From PFJX01 sp964466195 (GTDB taxonomy: Bacteria; Pseudomonadota; Gammaproteobacteria; Burkholderiales; Thiobacillaceae), in NCBI GenBank assembly GCA_964466195.1, contig CAYXMQ010000001.1, positions 248,001 to 312,000 on the forward strand: a stretch of 64,000 bases of DNA, written 5' to 3'. Within the stretch, counting starts at the first letter, position 1; each line of letters begins with the position of its first letter. Made by a program: the position numbers and the translations under genes. Under the pieces are notes generated by a model. It was not told the DNA's origin, searched no databases, and was given only the letters and a program-made list of their open reading frames with translations. Shown here piece after piece: positions 42,932 to 52,312 of this stretch.

Positions 42932-44920
42932 ATGGCAACACGTAACGACCTCGCAAATGCCATCCGCGCTCTCGCGATGGATGCTGTGCAGAAAGCCAAT
43001 TCCGGCCATCCCGGCGCGCCCATGGGCATGGCGGAAATTTCTGAGGTGCTGTGGAATCACCATCTGCGCCATAACCCGGCAAACCCGAAATGGCCTGATC
43101 GCGACCGTTTCGTGTTGTCCAACGGCCATGGCTCGATGCTGATTTATGCGCTGCTGCATCTGACCGGCTATGACGTCACCATCGACGACATCAAGGGGTT
43201 CCGCCAGTTGCATTCGCGTACCCCGGGCCATCCCGAATACGGTTACACCCCCGGCGTCGAAACCACCACCGGTCCGCTCGGCCAAGGCATCACCAACGCG
43301 GTAGGTTTCGCACTTACCGAGAAGTTGCTGGCGCATGAGTTCAACAAGCCCGGCCTCGACATCGTCAATCACCATACCTATGTGTTCATGGGCGACGGTT
43401 GCATGATGGAAGGCATCTCGCACGAAGCCTGCGCACTGGCCGGAACCTGGAAGCTGAACAAACTGATCGCCTTCTGGGATGACAACGGCATCTCGATCGA
43501 CGGCCATACCGAAGGCTGGTTTACCGACGACACGCCGAAGCGCTTCGAAGCCTACGGCTGGAACGTCATTGCCAATGTCGACGGCCATGATGCCGCCGCC
43601 GTCGAGGCGGCTGTGCAGAAGGCCAAGCAGTCCGTCGACAAGCCGACGCTGATCTGCTGCAAGACCGTCATCGGCAAGGGCTCGCCCAACAAGGAAGGCA
43701 CCCACGACGTGCACGGCGCCGCTCTGGGCAATGCCGAAATCGAGGCGACCCGCAAGCACATCGGCTGGAACCACGAGCCGTTCGTCATCCCGCAGGACGT
43801 CTACGACGGCTGGAATGCCAAGACCAAGGGCGAGGGCCTGGAAAAGCTGTGGAACAACAAGTTCGCCGAGTACGCAGCACAGTTTCCCGCTGAAGCCGCC
43901 GAGTTCACCCGCCGCATGAACGGCGATCTGCCTGCCGACTGGGCCGGCCGTGTGCAGGCCGCGCTGGCCACCACGCTGGAAAAGGCTGAGACCGTCGCCA
44001 CCCGCAAAGCCAGCCAACTGGCCATCGAGCGCCTGGTTTCGACGCTGCCCGAGCGGGTCGGCGGTTCCGCCGACCTGACCGGCTCCAATCTGACCAACTG
44101 GCCCGGCTGCCACACCCTGCACCGTAATCCGGGTGGTAACTACATTTCCTATGGCGTGCGCGAGTTCGGCATGTCCGCCATCATGAACGGCATGGCGCTG
44201 CACGGCGGCGTCTTCCCGTTCGGCGGCACCTTCCTGATGTTCTCGGAATATGCCCGCAACGCATTGCGCATGGCCGCCCTGATGAAGCAGCGCGTGGTCT
44301 ACGTGTTCACCCACGATTCCATCGGTCTGGGCGAGGACGGCCCGACCCACCAGCCGGTCGAGCAGACCGCCACTTTGCGCATGATCCCCAACATGACCGT
44401 CTGGCGTCCTTGCGATACCACCGAGACCCTGGTCGCCTGGGCGGCCAGCGTGGAGAAGAAGGACGGCCCCAGCTGCCATATCCTGTCGCGCCAGAACCTG
44501 CCTTTCGTCAAACGTTCCGACGCTCAGATCGCCGACATCCGCAAGGGTGGCTATGTGCTGTCCGACTGTGACGGCGACGCCAAGGTGGTGCTGATCGCCA
44601 CCGGCTCGGAAGTCGAGCTGGCCATGAAGGCGCAGGAAGCCCTGAAGGCCGACGGCATCGCCGCCCGCGTGGTGTCCATGCCCTCCACCAACGAGTTCGA
44701 CAAGCAGGACAAGGCCTACAAGGACAGCGTATTGCTGCCCACCGTGCACAAGGTCGCCATCGAAGCCGGCGTCACCGACGGCTGGTGGAAGTACGTCGGC
44801 CTGCGCGGCGCCGTGATCGGCCTGGATCGTTTCGGCGAATCCGCTCCCGCACCGCAGTTGTTCAAGGAGTTCGGCTTCACCGTCGAGAACGTCGTTGCCA
44901 CCGTCAAGGGCATACTGTAA
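42932..44920 (+). CDS. tkt: Transketolase
   Basis: This thiamine-diphosphate enzyme moves two-carbon ketol units in the pentose-phosphate and Calvin cycles. The 662 residues match the E. coli length (663). Visible motifs are the N-terminal KANSGHPGAPMGMAEISEVL, the ThDP-binding GDGCMMEGISHEA region and, in the pyrimidine domain, THDSIGLGEDGPTHQPVEQ. It is first of the run tkt-gap-pgk-pyk-fba, the order found in many betaproteobacteria. Confidence 0.97.
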   Translation: MATRNDLANAIRALAMDAVQKANSGHPGAPMGMAEISEVLWNHHLRHNPANPKWPDRDRFVLSNGHGSMLIYALLHLTGYDVTIDDIKGFRQLHSRTPGHPEYGYTPGVETTTGPLGQGITNAVGFALTEKLLAHEFNKPGLDIVNHHTYVFMGDGCMMEGISHEACALAGTWKLNKLIAFWDDNGISIDGHTEGWFTDDTPKRFEAYGWNVIANVDGHDAAAVEAAVQKAKQSVDKPTLICCKTVIGKGSPNKEGTHDVHGAALGNAEIEATRKHIGWNHEPFVIPQDVYDGWNAKTKGEGLEKLWNNKFAEYAAQFPAEAAEFTRRMNGDLPADWAGRVQAALATTLEKAETVATRKASQLAIERLVSTLPERVGGSADLTGSNLTNWPGCHTLHRNPGGNYISYGVREFGMSAIMNGMALHGGVFPFGGTFLMFSEYARNALRMAALMKQRVVYVFTHDSIGLGEDGPTHQPVEQTATLRMIPNMTVWRPCDTTETLVAWAASVEKKDGPSCHILSRQNLPFVKRSDAQIADIRKGGYVLSDCDGDAKVVLIATGSEVELAMKAQEALKADGIAARVVSMPSTNEFDKQDKAYKDSVLLPTVHKVAIEAGVTDGWWKYVGLRGAVIGLDRFGESAPAPQLFKEFGFTVENVVATVKGIL

Positions 44921-44936
44921 CCACCCTTCAGGAAGC

Positions 44937-44983
44937 GTCGGGTTACGCGCTCAGCGCAGCCCCGGCGTTCTCCCGACCCTTTT
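44937..44983 (+). other. Possible weak attenuator hairpin between tkt and gap
   Basis: GTCGGG (44937-44942) and CCCGAC (44972-44977) can pair, with an inner CGCGCT/AGCGC element, and the second arm is followed by CCTTTTT. It could reduce read-through from tkt into gap. It is short and the pairing is partial. Confidence 0.3.
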
Positions 44984-45001
44984 TCTATTAGGAGATAAAG
45001 C

Positions 45002-46000
45002 ATGACAATCAAAGTTGGCATCAATGGTTTCGGTCGTATCGGTCGTATGGCTTTCCGCGCCATCGCCAAGGATTTCCCCGGCATCGAAGTGGTCGGCATC
45101 AACGACCTGCTTGAGCCTGACTACCTGGCTTACATGTTGAAGTACGACTCCGTGCATGGCCGTTTCAACGGCGACGTGTCGACTTCCGGCGGCAACATGA
45201 TCGTCAACGGCAAGACCATTCGTCTGACCGCCGAGCGCGATCCCGCCAACCTGAAATGGAACGAGATCGGCGCCGACATCGTCATCGACTGCACCGGTTT
45301 CTTCCTGACCACGGAATCCTGCCAGGCCCATATCAAGGCCGGCGCCAAGAAGGTCGTGCAGTCCGCCCCGGCGAAAGACGACACGCCGATGTTCGTGTAC
45401 GGCGTCAATCACACCAAGTACGCCGGCGAGGCCATCGTTTCCGCCGCGTCCTGCACCACCAACTGCCTGGCCCCCGTGGCCAAGGTGCTGAACGACAACT
45501 GGGGCATCAAGCGCGGCCTGATGACCACGGTGCATGCGGCTACCGCCACCCAGAAGACCGTTGACGGCCCGTCCATGAAAGATTGGCGCGGCGGTCGCGG
45601 CATTCTGGAAAACATCATTCCGTCGTCCACCGGCGCCGCCAAAGCGGTCGGCAAGGTATTGCCCGAGCTGAACAAGAAGCTGACCGGCATGGCTTTCCGC
45701 GTCCCCACTTCCGACGTTTCGGTAGTCGACCTGACCGTCGAGCTGAACAAGGAAGCCGCGTACGCTGACATTTGCAAGGCCATGAAGGCCGCTTCGGAAG
45801 GTGAAATGAAGGGCGTACTGGGTTATACCGACGAGAAAGTGGTTTCCACCGATTTCGTCGGCAACAGCGCTCCTTCCACCTTCGACGCCGAAGCCGGCAT
45901 CGCGCTGGACAGCACCTTCGTCAAGGTCGTGGCCTGGTACGACAACGAGTACGGCTACACCTGCAACATGCTGCGTCTGGTTGAGCACGTAGCGAAGTAA
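45002..46000 (+). CDS. gap: Glyceraldehyde-3-phosphate dehydrogenase, type I
   Basis: This NAD(P)-dependent enzyme interconverts glyceraldehyde-3-phosphate and 1,3-bisphosphoglycerate. The 332 residues include GINGFGRIGRMAFRA (nucleotide binding), the catalytic cysteine in SAASCTTNCLAPVAK and SSTGAAKAVGKVLPELN. AGGAGATAAAGC precedes the ATG. Cofactor preference cannot be read with certainty. It sits between tkt and pgk. Confidence 0.97.
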   Translation: MTIKVGINGFGRIGRMAFRAIAKDFPGIEVVGINDLLEPDYLAYMLKYDSVHGRFNGDVSTSGGNMIVNGKTIRLTAERDPANLKWNEIGADIVIDCTGFFLTTESCQAHIKAGAKKVVQSAPAKDDTPMFVYGVNHTKYAGEAIVSAASCTTNCLAPVAKVLNDNWGIKRGLMTTVHAATATQKTVDGPSMKDWRGGRGILENIIPSSTGAAKAVGKVLPELNKKLTGMAFRVPTSDVSVVDLTVELNKEAAYADICKAMKAASEGEMKGVLGYTDEKVVSTDFVGNSAPSTFDAEAGIALDSTFVKVVAWYDNEYGYTCNMLRLVEHVAK

Positions 46001-46003
46001 AAC

Positions 46004-46122
46004 GGTAAGCGGGGAGCGGTAAGCAGCGAGTGGGCAAGTCCCCTCAGCTTACCGCTCACTGCTCTCCGCTCACCCCATGTGAGCCGTAAGGCCTGAGCCG
46101 CCTCAGCCCTTACCACTTACCT
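46004..46122. repeat. Degenerate heptad (7-bp) repeat array between gap and pgk
   Basis: From 46004 the sequence can be cut in phase into 7-mers such as GGTAAGC, GGGGAGC, GGTAAGC, then their reverse complement forms AGCTTAC, CGCTCAC, TGCTCTC, CGCTCAC, and further GAGCCGT, CTTACCA, CTTACCT up to 46122. The forward and inverted blocks can pair into one long imperfect hairpin. Such heptameric short repeats are known from other bacteria and are usually mobile or slippage-derived. It lies just before the pgk ribosome-binding site (AAGGAGAACCCG). Confidence 0.75.
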
Positions 46123-46140
46123 GTATCAAGGAGAACCCGA

Positions 46141-47325
46141 ATGGCCAAATTCCTCCGTATGACTGACCTCGACCTCAAGGGCAAACGCGTCTTCATTCGC
46201 GCCGACCTCAATGTACCGGTCAAGGACGGCAAGGTCACTTCCGATGCGCGCATCACTGCGTCCATGCCCACCATCGAGCACGCCCTCAAGGCCGGCGCCA
46301 AGGTCATGGTCACCTCCCACCTCGGTCGTCCGACCGAAGGCGAGTGGGCTGAAGAAGTCTCCTTGAAGCCGGTCGCCGATGTGATCGCCGCCAAGCTCGG
46401 CAAGCCGGTGCGCCTGATCAAGGATTGGGTCGACGGCGGTTTCGATGTCGCCGAAGGCGAAGTTGTGCTGCTGGAGAATTGCCGCGTCAACAAGGGAGAG
46501 AAGAAGAACGTCGAAGACACCGCGCGCAAATATGCCGCGTTGTGCGACGTGTTCGTCATGGATGCCTTCGGCACCGCGCACCGCGCCGAAGCCTCCACCT
46601 ACGGCATCGCTCAGTTCGCGCCGACCGCCTGCGCCGGCAAGCTGGTCAGTGAAGAGCTCGAAGCGCTCGACAAGGCGCTGGCCAACCCGGCGCGTCCGAT
46701 GGTTGCCATCGTCGGCGGTTCCAAGGTCTCCACCAAGTTGACCGTGCTGGAAGCGTTGTCCGAGAAGTGCGAACAGCTCGTGGTCGGCGGCGGTATCGCC
46801 AATACTTTCCTGCTGGCCACCGGCAAGAACGTCGGCAAGTCGCTGTGCGAAGCCGATCTGGTGCCCACCGCTCAGGCGTTGATCACCAAGATGACGGCGC
46901 GTGGCGCGACCATTCCGATCGCCGTGGATGTCGTCTGCGGCAAGAAATTCGATGCCAATGAACCGGCCGTCAGCAAGGCGGCCGGCGACGTGGCCGACGA
47001 TGACATGATTTTCGACATCGGCCCGAAGTCCGCCCAGGAGCTGGTCGACATCATCATGAAGGCGGGTACCGTGGTTTGGAACGGCCCGGTCGGCGTGTTC
47101 GAGTTCGATCAATTTGGAGAGGGTACCAAGGCCATCGCGATGGCTATCGCCAATACCAAGGCCTTCACGCTGGCCGGCGGCGGCGATACGATCGCCGCCA
47201 TTCAAAAGTACGATATCTATGACAAGGTGTCCTACATCTCCACCGCCGGTGGCGCGTTCCTCGAGTATCTGGAAGGCAAGGTTCTGCCGGCCGTGGATAT
47301 TCTGGAAAAACGGGCCGCTGGCTAA
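46141..47325 (+). CDS. pgk: Phosphoglycerate kinase
   Basis: This enzyme interconverts 1,3-bisphosphoglycerate/ADP and 3-phosphoglycerate/ATP. The 394 residues show the substrate-binding FIRADLNVPVKDGKV and TSHLGRPTEGE motifs, KPVRLIKDWVDG and the C-terminal hinge AGGGDTIAAI. It is part of the central-carbon run, after the heptad repeats. Confidence 0.97.
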   Translation: MAKFLRMTDLDLKGKRVFIRADLNVPVKDGKVTSDARITASMPTIEHALKAGAKVMVTSHLGRPTEGEWAEEVSLKPVADVIAAKLGKPVRLIKDWVDGGFDVAEGEVVLLENCRVNKGEKKNVEDTARKYAALCDVFVMDAFGTAHRAEASTYGIAQFAPTACAGKLVSEELEALDKALANPARPMVAIVGGSKVSTKLTVLEALSEKCEQLVVGGGIANTFLLATGKNVGKSLCEADLVPTAQALITKMTARGATIPIAVDVVCGKKFDANEPAVSKAAGDVADDDMIFDIGPKSAQELVDIIMKAGTVVWNGPVGVFEFDQFGEGTKAIAMAIANTKAFTLAGGGDTIAAIQKYDIYDKVSYISTAGGAFLEYLEGKVLPAVDILEKRAAG

Positions 47326-47328
47326 TAC

Positions 47329-47399
47329 GTAGGAGCGCCGCTTGCGGCGCGATTTGCGTCTGATCGGCCCGCCGGGATTTTTCCTCCAGGGCCTCCTAC
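47329..47399. repeat. REP-like palindromic element (copy 2)
   Basis: It starts GTAGGAGCGCCGCTTGCGGC, with an inner palindrome GCGCCGC, TT, GCGGCGC, and closes with CTCCTAC at 47393-47399. This matches the head, CTTGCGG core and CTCCTAC tail of the element at 8552-8614, but the second arm is degenerate. It lies in the 86-base gap between pgk and pyk and may stabilise or end the upstream message. Confidence 0.75.
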
Positions 47400-47411
47400 A
47401 TCGAGATAGAT

Positions 47412-48845
47412 ATGCTACGTAGAACGAAAATTGTCGCCACCCTCGGCCCGGCTTGTTCCGACCCCAAAATATTGGACAGGATGATCGAAAGCGGGGTGGA
47501 TGTGGTCCGCCTCAATTTCTCCCACGGTACGCCGGAGGAACATCAGCAGCGCTGTGAACTGGTACGTTCGCTGGCCAAGACGCGGGGTCGTGCGGTTGGC
47601 GTCCTGGTTGATTTGCAGGGCCCGAAGATCCGCATCGGGAAGTTCAAAGCGGGCAAGATCACGCTGAATCCCGGCGATCACTTCATTCTCGACGCCACTT
47701 GTGAGTTGGGCGACCAGGAACGCGTCGGACTTGATTACAAGGAGCTGATTAATGACGTGGCGCGCGGCGCCACGCTGCTGCTGGATGACGGCCGCATTGA
47801 AATGTGGGTCGAGGAAGTCCTCGGTAGTGAAATCCATTGCAAGGTCATGCAAGGCGGGGTGCTGTCCAACAACAAGGGCATCAACCGCAAAGGCGGCGGG
47901 CTTTCCGCGGCCGCACTGACGGAAAAGGACAAGGAAGACATCAAGACCGCGGCGCTGATCAAGGCGGATTACCTGGCGGTCTCCTTCCCGCGCTCCGCAG
48001 CCGACATCGAACATGCCCGCGAACTGTTGCACGCGGCGGGCGGTTTCGCCTGGATCGTCGCCAAGATTGAGCGCGCCGAGGCGATCGAAGCGCTGGAGGA
48101 AATCGTCAGCGCGTCCGACGCGATCATGGTGGCGCGCGGCGATCTGGGGGTGGAAGTCGGCGACGCCGCCGTTCCGGCCCTGCAAAAACGCATGATCCGG
48201 ATGGCGCGCGAACACAACAAGGTAGCCATCACGGCGACCCAGATGATGGAATCGATGATTTCCAGTCCGATTCCGACGCGTGCGGAGGTATCCGACGTTG
48301 CCAATGCGGTGCTCGATGGCACCGATGCCGTCATGCTTTCTGCCGAAACGGCGGCCGGCCTGTACCCGGTGGAAGCCATTTCGGCGATGAACCGGGTCTG
48401 CCTGGAGGCCGAGAAGGAGCTGGAAGGCACCTTCGGCGGTGGCATGCTCGACCACGGCTTCTTGCGTGTCGACGAGGCGATCGCGATGTCCACCGCCTTT
48501 ACCGCGCTGCATCTGAACATCAAGGCCATCGCCGCGATGACCCAGTCCGGCTCGACCGCCTTATGGATGTCGCGCATCAGCACGCATGTGCCGATCTACG
48601 CCTTGACGCCGGAGACCCGAACCCGTAGAAAAGTCACCCTTTTTCGCGGCGTCTATCCGGTCAATTTCCGTCCTTCCAGCAATGAACGCGACCAACTGCT
48701 CGCCGAAGCCGAGGATGAACTTCGGCGCCGGGGTGCTGTCCGTAATGGCGACCTGATTCTGCTCACCATCGGCGAGCCGATCGGAAAACCCGGCGGCACC
48801 AACACCATGAAGATCGTTCGCGTCGGCGAACACAAGAAAGCTTGA
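47412..48845 (+). CDS. pyk: Pyruvate kinase
   Basis: This enzyme turns phosphoenolpyruvate and ADP into pyruvate and ATP. The 477-residue protein has the standard domains: RRTKIVATLGPAC at the N-terminus, VRLNFSHGTPEEH, the active-site IVAKIERAEAIEALEEI and ATQMMESMI. The C-terminal allosteric domain is present to the end. It lies between the REP-like element and fba. Confidence 0.96.
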   Translation: MLRRTKIVATLGPACSDPKILDRMIESGVDVVRLNFSHGTPEEHQQRCELVRSLAKTRGRAVGVLVDLQGPKIRIGKFKAGKITLNPGDHFILDATCELGDQERVGLDYKELINDVARGATLLLDDGRIEMWVEEVLGSEIHCKVMQGGVLSNNKGINRKGGGLSAAALTEKDKEDIKTAALIKADYLAVSFPRSAADIEHARELLHAAGGFAWIVAKIERAEAIEALEEIVSASDAIMVARGDLGVEVGDAAVPALQKRMIRMAREHNKVAITATQMMESMISSPIPTRAEVSDVANAVLDGTDAVMLSAETAAGLYPVEAISAMNRVCLEAEKELEGTFGGGMLDHGFLRVDEAIAMSTAFTALHLNIKAIAAMTQSGSTALWMSRISTHVPIYALTPETRTRRKVTLFRGVYPVNFRPSSNERDQLLAEAEDELRRRGAVRNGDLILLTIGEPIGKPGGTNTMKIVRVGEHKKA

Positions 48846-48876
48846 TTACTACGCTCATTCAACAGGAGATACCCAA

Positions 48877-49944
48877 ATGGCTCTGATTTCCCTGCGTCAA
48901 CTGCTCGATCACGCTGCCGAGAATGGCTACGGCCTTCCGGCGTTCAACGTCAACAATATGGAACAAGTGCAGGCCATCATGCAGGCCGCCAACGCGGCCA
49001 ACAGCCCGGTGATTCTGCAAGGTTCCGCCGGCGCGCGTTCTTATGCCGGCGAACCGTTTCTGCGCCACCTGATCCTGGCCGCGATCGAGCAATACCCGCA
49101 TATCCCGGTGTGTATGCACCAGGATCACGGCGCTTCGCCCAGCATCTGCTTCCGCTCCATCCAGTCCGGCTTCAGCTCGGTGATGATGGACGGCTCGCTC
49201 GGCACCGACGGCAAGACGCCCTCGACCTACGAGTACAACGTCGACACCACCCGTCACGTGGTCGAGCTGGCCCACGCCTGCGGCGTCTCCGTCGAGGGCG
49301 AACTGGGCTGCCTGGGCTCGCTGGAATCCGGCATGGCTGGCGAGGAAGACGGTCATGGCGCCGAAGGCAAGCTGTCGCACGACCAGTTGTTGACCGATCC
49401 GAACGAAGCGGCCGACTTCGTCAGCAAGACCAAGGTCGATGCGCTGGCGATCGCCATCGGCACCAGCCACGGCGCCTACAAGTTCACCCAGAAGCCCACC
49501 GGCAAGGTGCTGCGCATCGACCGCGTCAAGGAAATCCACCAGCGCATCCCCAGCGTCCATCTGGTCATGCACGGCTCCTCCTCGGTGCCGGAAGACTGGC
49601 TCGCCATCATCAACAGCTACGGCGGCGACATGGGCCAGACCTATGGCGTGCCCGTCAGCGAGATCGTCGAAGGCATCAAGAACGGCGTGCGCAAGGTCAA
49701 CATCGACACCGACCTGCGCATGGCCTCGACCGGTTCCATCCGCAAGCATCTGGCGGAAAACAAGTCGAACTTCGACCCGCGCAAGTTCCTCAAGGAAGCC
49801 ACCAAGGCCATGAGCGCCATCTGCGCCGCCCGTTATGAAGCCTTCGGCGCCGCCGGCATGGCCAGCAAGATCACCAAGGTCTACAGCCTGGAAGACATGC
49901 AGAAGCGCTACGACAAGGGCGAGCTGGATCCCAAGGTCAACTGA
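48877..49944 (+). CDS. fba: Class II fructose-bisphosphate aldolase
   Basis: The zinc-dependent aldolase of glycolysis and the Calvin cycle has 355 residues. Zn-ligand motifs are visible: HQDHGASPS (His pair), EGELGCLGSLE, IGTSHGAYKF and MHGSSSVPEDW. AGGAGATACCCAA precedes the ATG. It is the last gene of the tkt-gap-pgk-pyk-fba run and is followed by a terminator. Confidence 0.97.
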   Translation: MALISLRQLLDHAAENGYGLPAFNVNNMEQVQAIMQAANAANSPVILQGSAGARSYAGEPFLRHLILAAIEQYPHIPVCMHQDHGASPSICFRSIQSGFSSVMMDGSLGTDGKTPSTYEYNVDTTRHVVELAHACGVSVEGELGCLGSLESGMAGEEDGHGAEGKLSHDQLLTDPNEAADFVSKTKVDALAIAIGTSHGAYKFTQKPTGKVLRIDRVKEIHQRIPSVHLVMHGSSSVPEDWLAIINSYGGDMGQTYGVPVSEIVEGIKNGVRKVNIDTDLRMASTGSIRKHLAENKSNFDPRKFLKEATKAMSAICAARYEAFGAAGMASKITKVYSLEDMQKRYDKGELDPKVN

Positions 49945-49972
49945 GACTAGCCGGTTTTCGCTTGTGGCCTGA

Positions 49973-50012
49973 AGCCGGTAGCGGGGAAACTCGCTACCGG
50001 CTGTTTCTTTTC
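49973..50012 (+). terminator. Rho-independent terminator after fba
   Basis: The stem AGCCGGTAGCG (49973-49983) pairs with CGCTACCGGCT (49992-50002) around an 8-base loop and is followed by GTTTCTTTT. It separates the glycolysis run from purC. Confidence 0.9.
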
Positions 50013-50023
50013 TGGGTATCCGT

Positions 50024-50914
50024 ATGAGCACCGTATTCGCAACCTCCATTACCTCCCTGCCCTTGATCCATCAGGGCAAAGTGCGCGACATCTATGCCGT
50101 GGATGAACGGCGCATGCTGATCGTGACGACGGACCGACTGTCCGCGTTTGATGTCGTCTTGCCGACGCCCATCCCGGAAAAGGGCAAGGTGCTGACCGCA
50201 ATGGCCAATTTCTGGTTTGCCAAGCTGGCCCACATTCTGCCCAACCAATTGACCGGCGAAGCACCGGAATCGGTAGTCAGTCCGGCAGAACGGGATCAGG
50301 TGGCAGGCCGCGCGGTCGTGGTCAAGCGACTGAAGGCGCTGCCGATTGAAGCCATCGTGCGCGGTTATCTGGTCGGCTCCGGCTGGGCCGACTACCAAAA
50401 AACCGGCCAGGTTTGCGGCATTGCGTTGCCGGCCGGCATGCAGCTGGCCGAACGCCTGCATGCGCCGCTGTTTACGCCATCCACCAAAGCCGCCGTCGGC
50501 GCGCATGACGAGAACATCGATCTGGCGCAGTGCGAGGCTCTACTCGGTAAGGACATCGCGACGCGAGTCCGCACGGCCGCGATTGATCTGTATCTGGCTG
50601 CGGCGGAATACGCGCTGACGCGCGGCATCATCATTGCCGATACCAAGTTCGAATTCGGGCTGGATTTCAGCCAAAACCCGAATGGCACGCTGACGCTGAT
50701 CGACGAAGTCCTGACGCCGGACTCGTCGCGCTTTTGGCCGCTTGAGCAGTATCGAGTGGGTGAAAACCCGCCCAGCTACGACAAGCAATATGTGCGCGAT
50801 TGGCTGACGGCATCCGGCTGGAACAAGCAGGTGCCGGGTCCGGAACTGCCGGCGGATGTGGTCATGCGTACAACGGAGAAATATCGCGAAGCCTTGCGCC
50901 TGCTGACCGCGTGA
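50024..50914 (+). CDS. purC: SAICAR synthase (PurC)
   Basis: This purine enzyme joins aspartate to CAIR with ATP. The 296-residue length is that of the longer (yeast-like) class. It shows LPLIHQGKVRDIYAVDERR, the ATTP-type LIVTTDRLSAFDVVLP and the metal/substrate stretch DTKFEFGLD. It ends 9 bases before the convergent prsR-like gene. purE/purK are not next to it here. Confidence 0.96.
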   Translation: MSTVFATSITSLPLIHQGKVRDIYAVDERRMLIVTTDRLSAFDVVLPTPIPEKGKVLTAMANFWFAKLAHILPNQLTGEAPESVVSPAERDQVAGRAVVVKRLKALPIEAIVRGYLVGSGWADYQKTGQVCGIALPAGMQLAERLHAPLFTPSTKAAVGAHDENIDLAQCEALLGKDIATRVRTAAIDLYLAAAEYALTRGIIIADTKFEFGLDFSQNPNGTLTLIDEVLTPDSSRFWPLEQYRVGENPPSYDKQYVRDWLTASGWNKQVPGPELPADVVMRTTEKYREALRLLTA

Positions 50915-50923
50915 AAGGCGCGT

Positions 50924-52312
50924 CTAGGTGGAAGTGCTGCCGGATTGCTTCAAGCCAAACCGGTTCATCAGGTCGTAAAGCGTGGGTCGGGAGATGCCGA
51001 GCAGTTCGGAGGCCTGCGCGACGCTGCCGTTGCAGCGCGCCAGTGCTCGGATGACCGCGCCGCGCTCCGCCTCATCGCGGACTTGTCGTAAATTCAGCGG
51101 CTCATTTTCGACGCCGTCATGAGCGGCGAGCCCCAGGTCGGCCAGACAGACTTTCGGGCCATCCGACATGATCACCGCACGTTTGATGGTGTTCTCCATT
51201 TCACGCACGTTGCCGGGCCACTGATGCGCTTCAATGGCATGCAAGGCCTCCGGCGTGAAGCCGCGTAACGCACGGCCCTGGCTTTGCACCATGCGTTCCA
51301 GGAACGCATGCGCCAATAAGGAGCTATCGCCCTGACGTTCGCGCAGCGGCGGGATCGGCACGGAAATCTCCGACAATCGATAAAACAGATCTTCACGAAA
51401 TTGTCCGGTTTTGATCTGCTCGGCCAGATTCTGATGGGTGGCCGCCACCACCCGCACATCGACGGGAATCTCGCCGCGGCCGCCCAGTCGCTCGATCACG
51501 CGCTCCTGCAGAAAACGGAGCAGTTTGGCCTGAAGTGACATGGGCAGATCGCCGATTTCATCGAGAAACAAGGTGCCGCGATGCGCGTATTCGATTTTGC
51601 CGATGGTCTGTTTCGAAGCGCCGGTGAAGGCGCCTTTTTCGTAGCCGAACAGCTCGGATTCGAGCAGGTTATCCGGAATCGCTGCGCAGTTGATGGCGAC
51701 GAACCTTTCCTTGATGCGCGGCGACAGTTCGTGCAGGCCGCGCGCCAGCACTTCCTTGCCGGTGCCGGATTCGCCGAGCAACAAGACCGATGCGTCGCTC
51801 GGCGCCACTTTCTCGATCGTGCGGCAGACCTTGAGCATGCCCGGGTCGCAGGTAATCAGGCCCTGCAAAGGCTCGGAACGGGTGCGCAGCATGAGGCTGC
51901 GATTTTCCTGCTCCAGCTCATACACGCGGAAGGCGCGCGCAATCACCAGCTTCAGTATCTGTTCTTCAAACGGCTTGTGATAGAAGTCGAATGCACCCAG
52001 GCTGATCGCCTGAATGGCGTTGGCGCGATCCTGATTGCCGGTGACGACGATGATTTTGGCAGCCGGACAAAGCTGCAGTATCTGCTGCAAGGTGGCCAAG
52101 CCTTCGGTGGCGCCATCCGGATCGGGCGGCAAGCCGAGATCGAGCAGCACGACTGCCGGCTCAAAGCGGCGCAACTGGGTCAGTGCCGATTCGCGGTCGC
52201 CGGTCGCGATCACTTCGTACTCGTCCAGGCTCCATTTGATTTGCTTCTGAAGCCCGATATCGTCTTCTACCAGCAGGATCTTCGGTGTTTTGTCGTTTTC
52301 TTTGGCGCTCAT
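50924..52312 (-). CDS. prsR: PrsR-type response regulator, sigma54-dependent (PEP-CTERM/XrtA system)
   Basis: The 462-residue activator has a receiver domain (Asp58 in VVLLDLGLPPD), an AAA+ sigma54-interaction domain (Walker A GESGTGKEVLA; GAFTGA loop in EKGAFTGASKQ; Walker B LFLDEIGDLP) and a C-terminal Fis-type HTH (VAQASELLGISRPTLYDLM). This domain order with the neighbouring PrsK kinase is the family that controls PEP-CTERM protein and exopolysaccharide genes. Its start overlaps prsK by 4 bases. Targets are unknown here. Confidence 0.93.
   Translation of the reverse strand: MSAKENDKTPKILLVEDDIGLQKQIKWSLDEYEVIATGDRESALTQLRRFEPAVVLLDLGLPPDPDGATEGLATLQQILQLCPAAKIIVVTGNQDRANAIQAISLGAFDFYHKPFEEQILKLVIARAFRVYELEQENRSLMLRTRSEPLQGLITCDPGMLKVCRTIEKVAPSDASVLLLGESGTGKEVLARGLHELSPRIKERFVAINCAAIPDNLLESELFGYEKGAFTGASKQTIGKIEYAHRGTLFLDEIGDLPMSLQAKLLRFLQERVIERLGGRGEIPVDVRVVAATHQNLAEQIKTGQFREDLFYRLSEISVPIPPLRERQGDSSLLAHAFLERMVQSQGRALRGFTPEALHAIEAHQWPGNVREMENTIKRAVIMSDGPKVCLADLGLAAHDGVENEPLNLRQVRDEAERGAVIRALARCNGSVAQASELLGISRPTLYDLMNRFGLKQSGSTST

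Noticed and set aside
42848..44749. Minus-strand frame of 633 codons opposite tkt
   Set aside because: Shadow of transketolase; long antisense frames are common in GC-rich genes.
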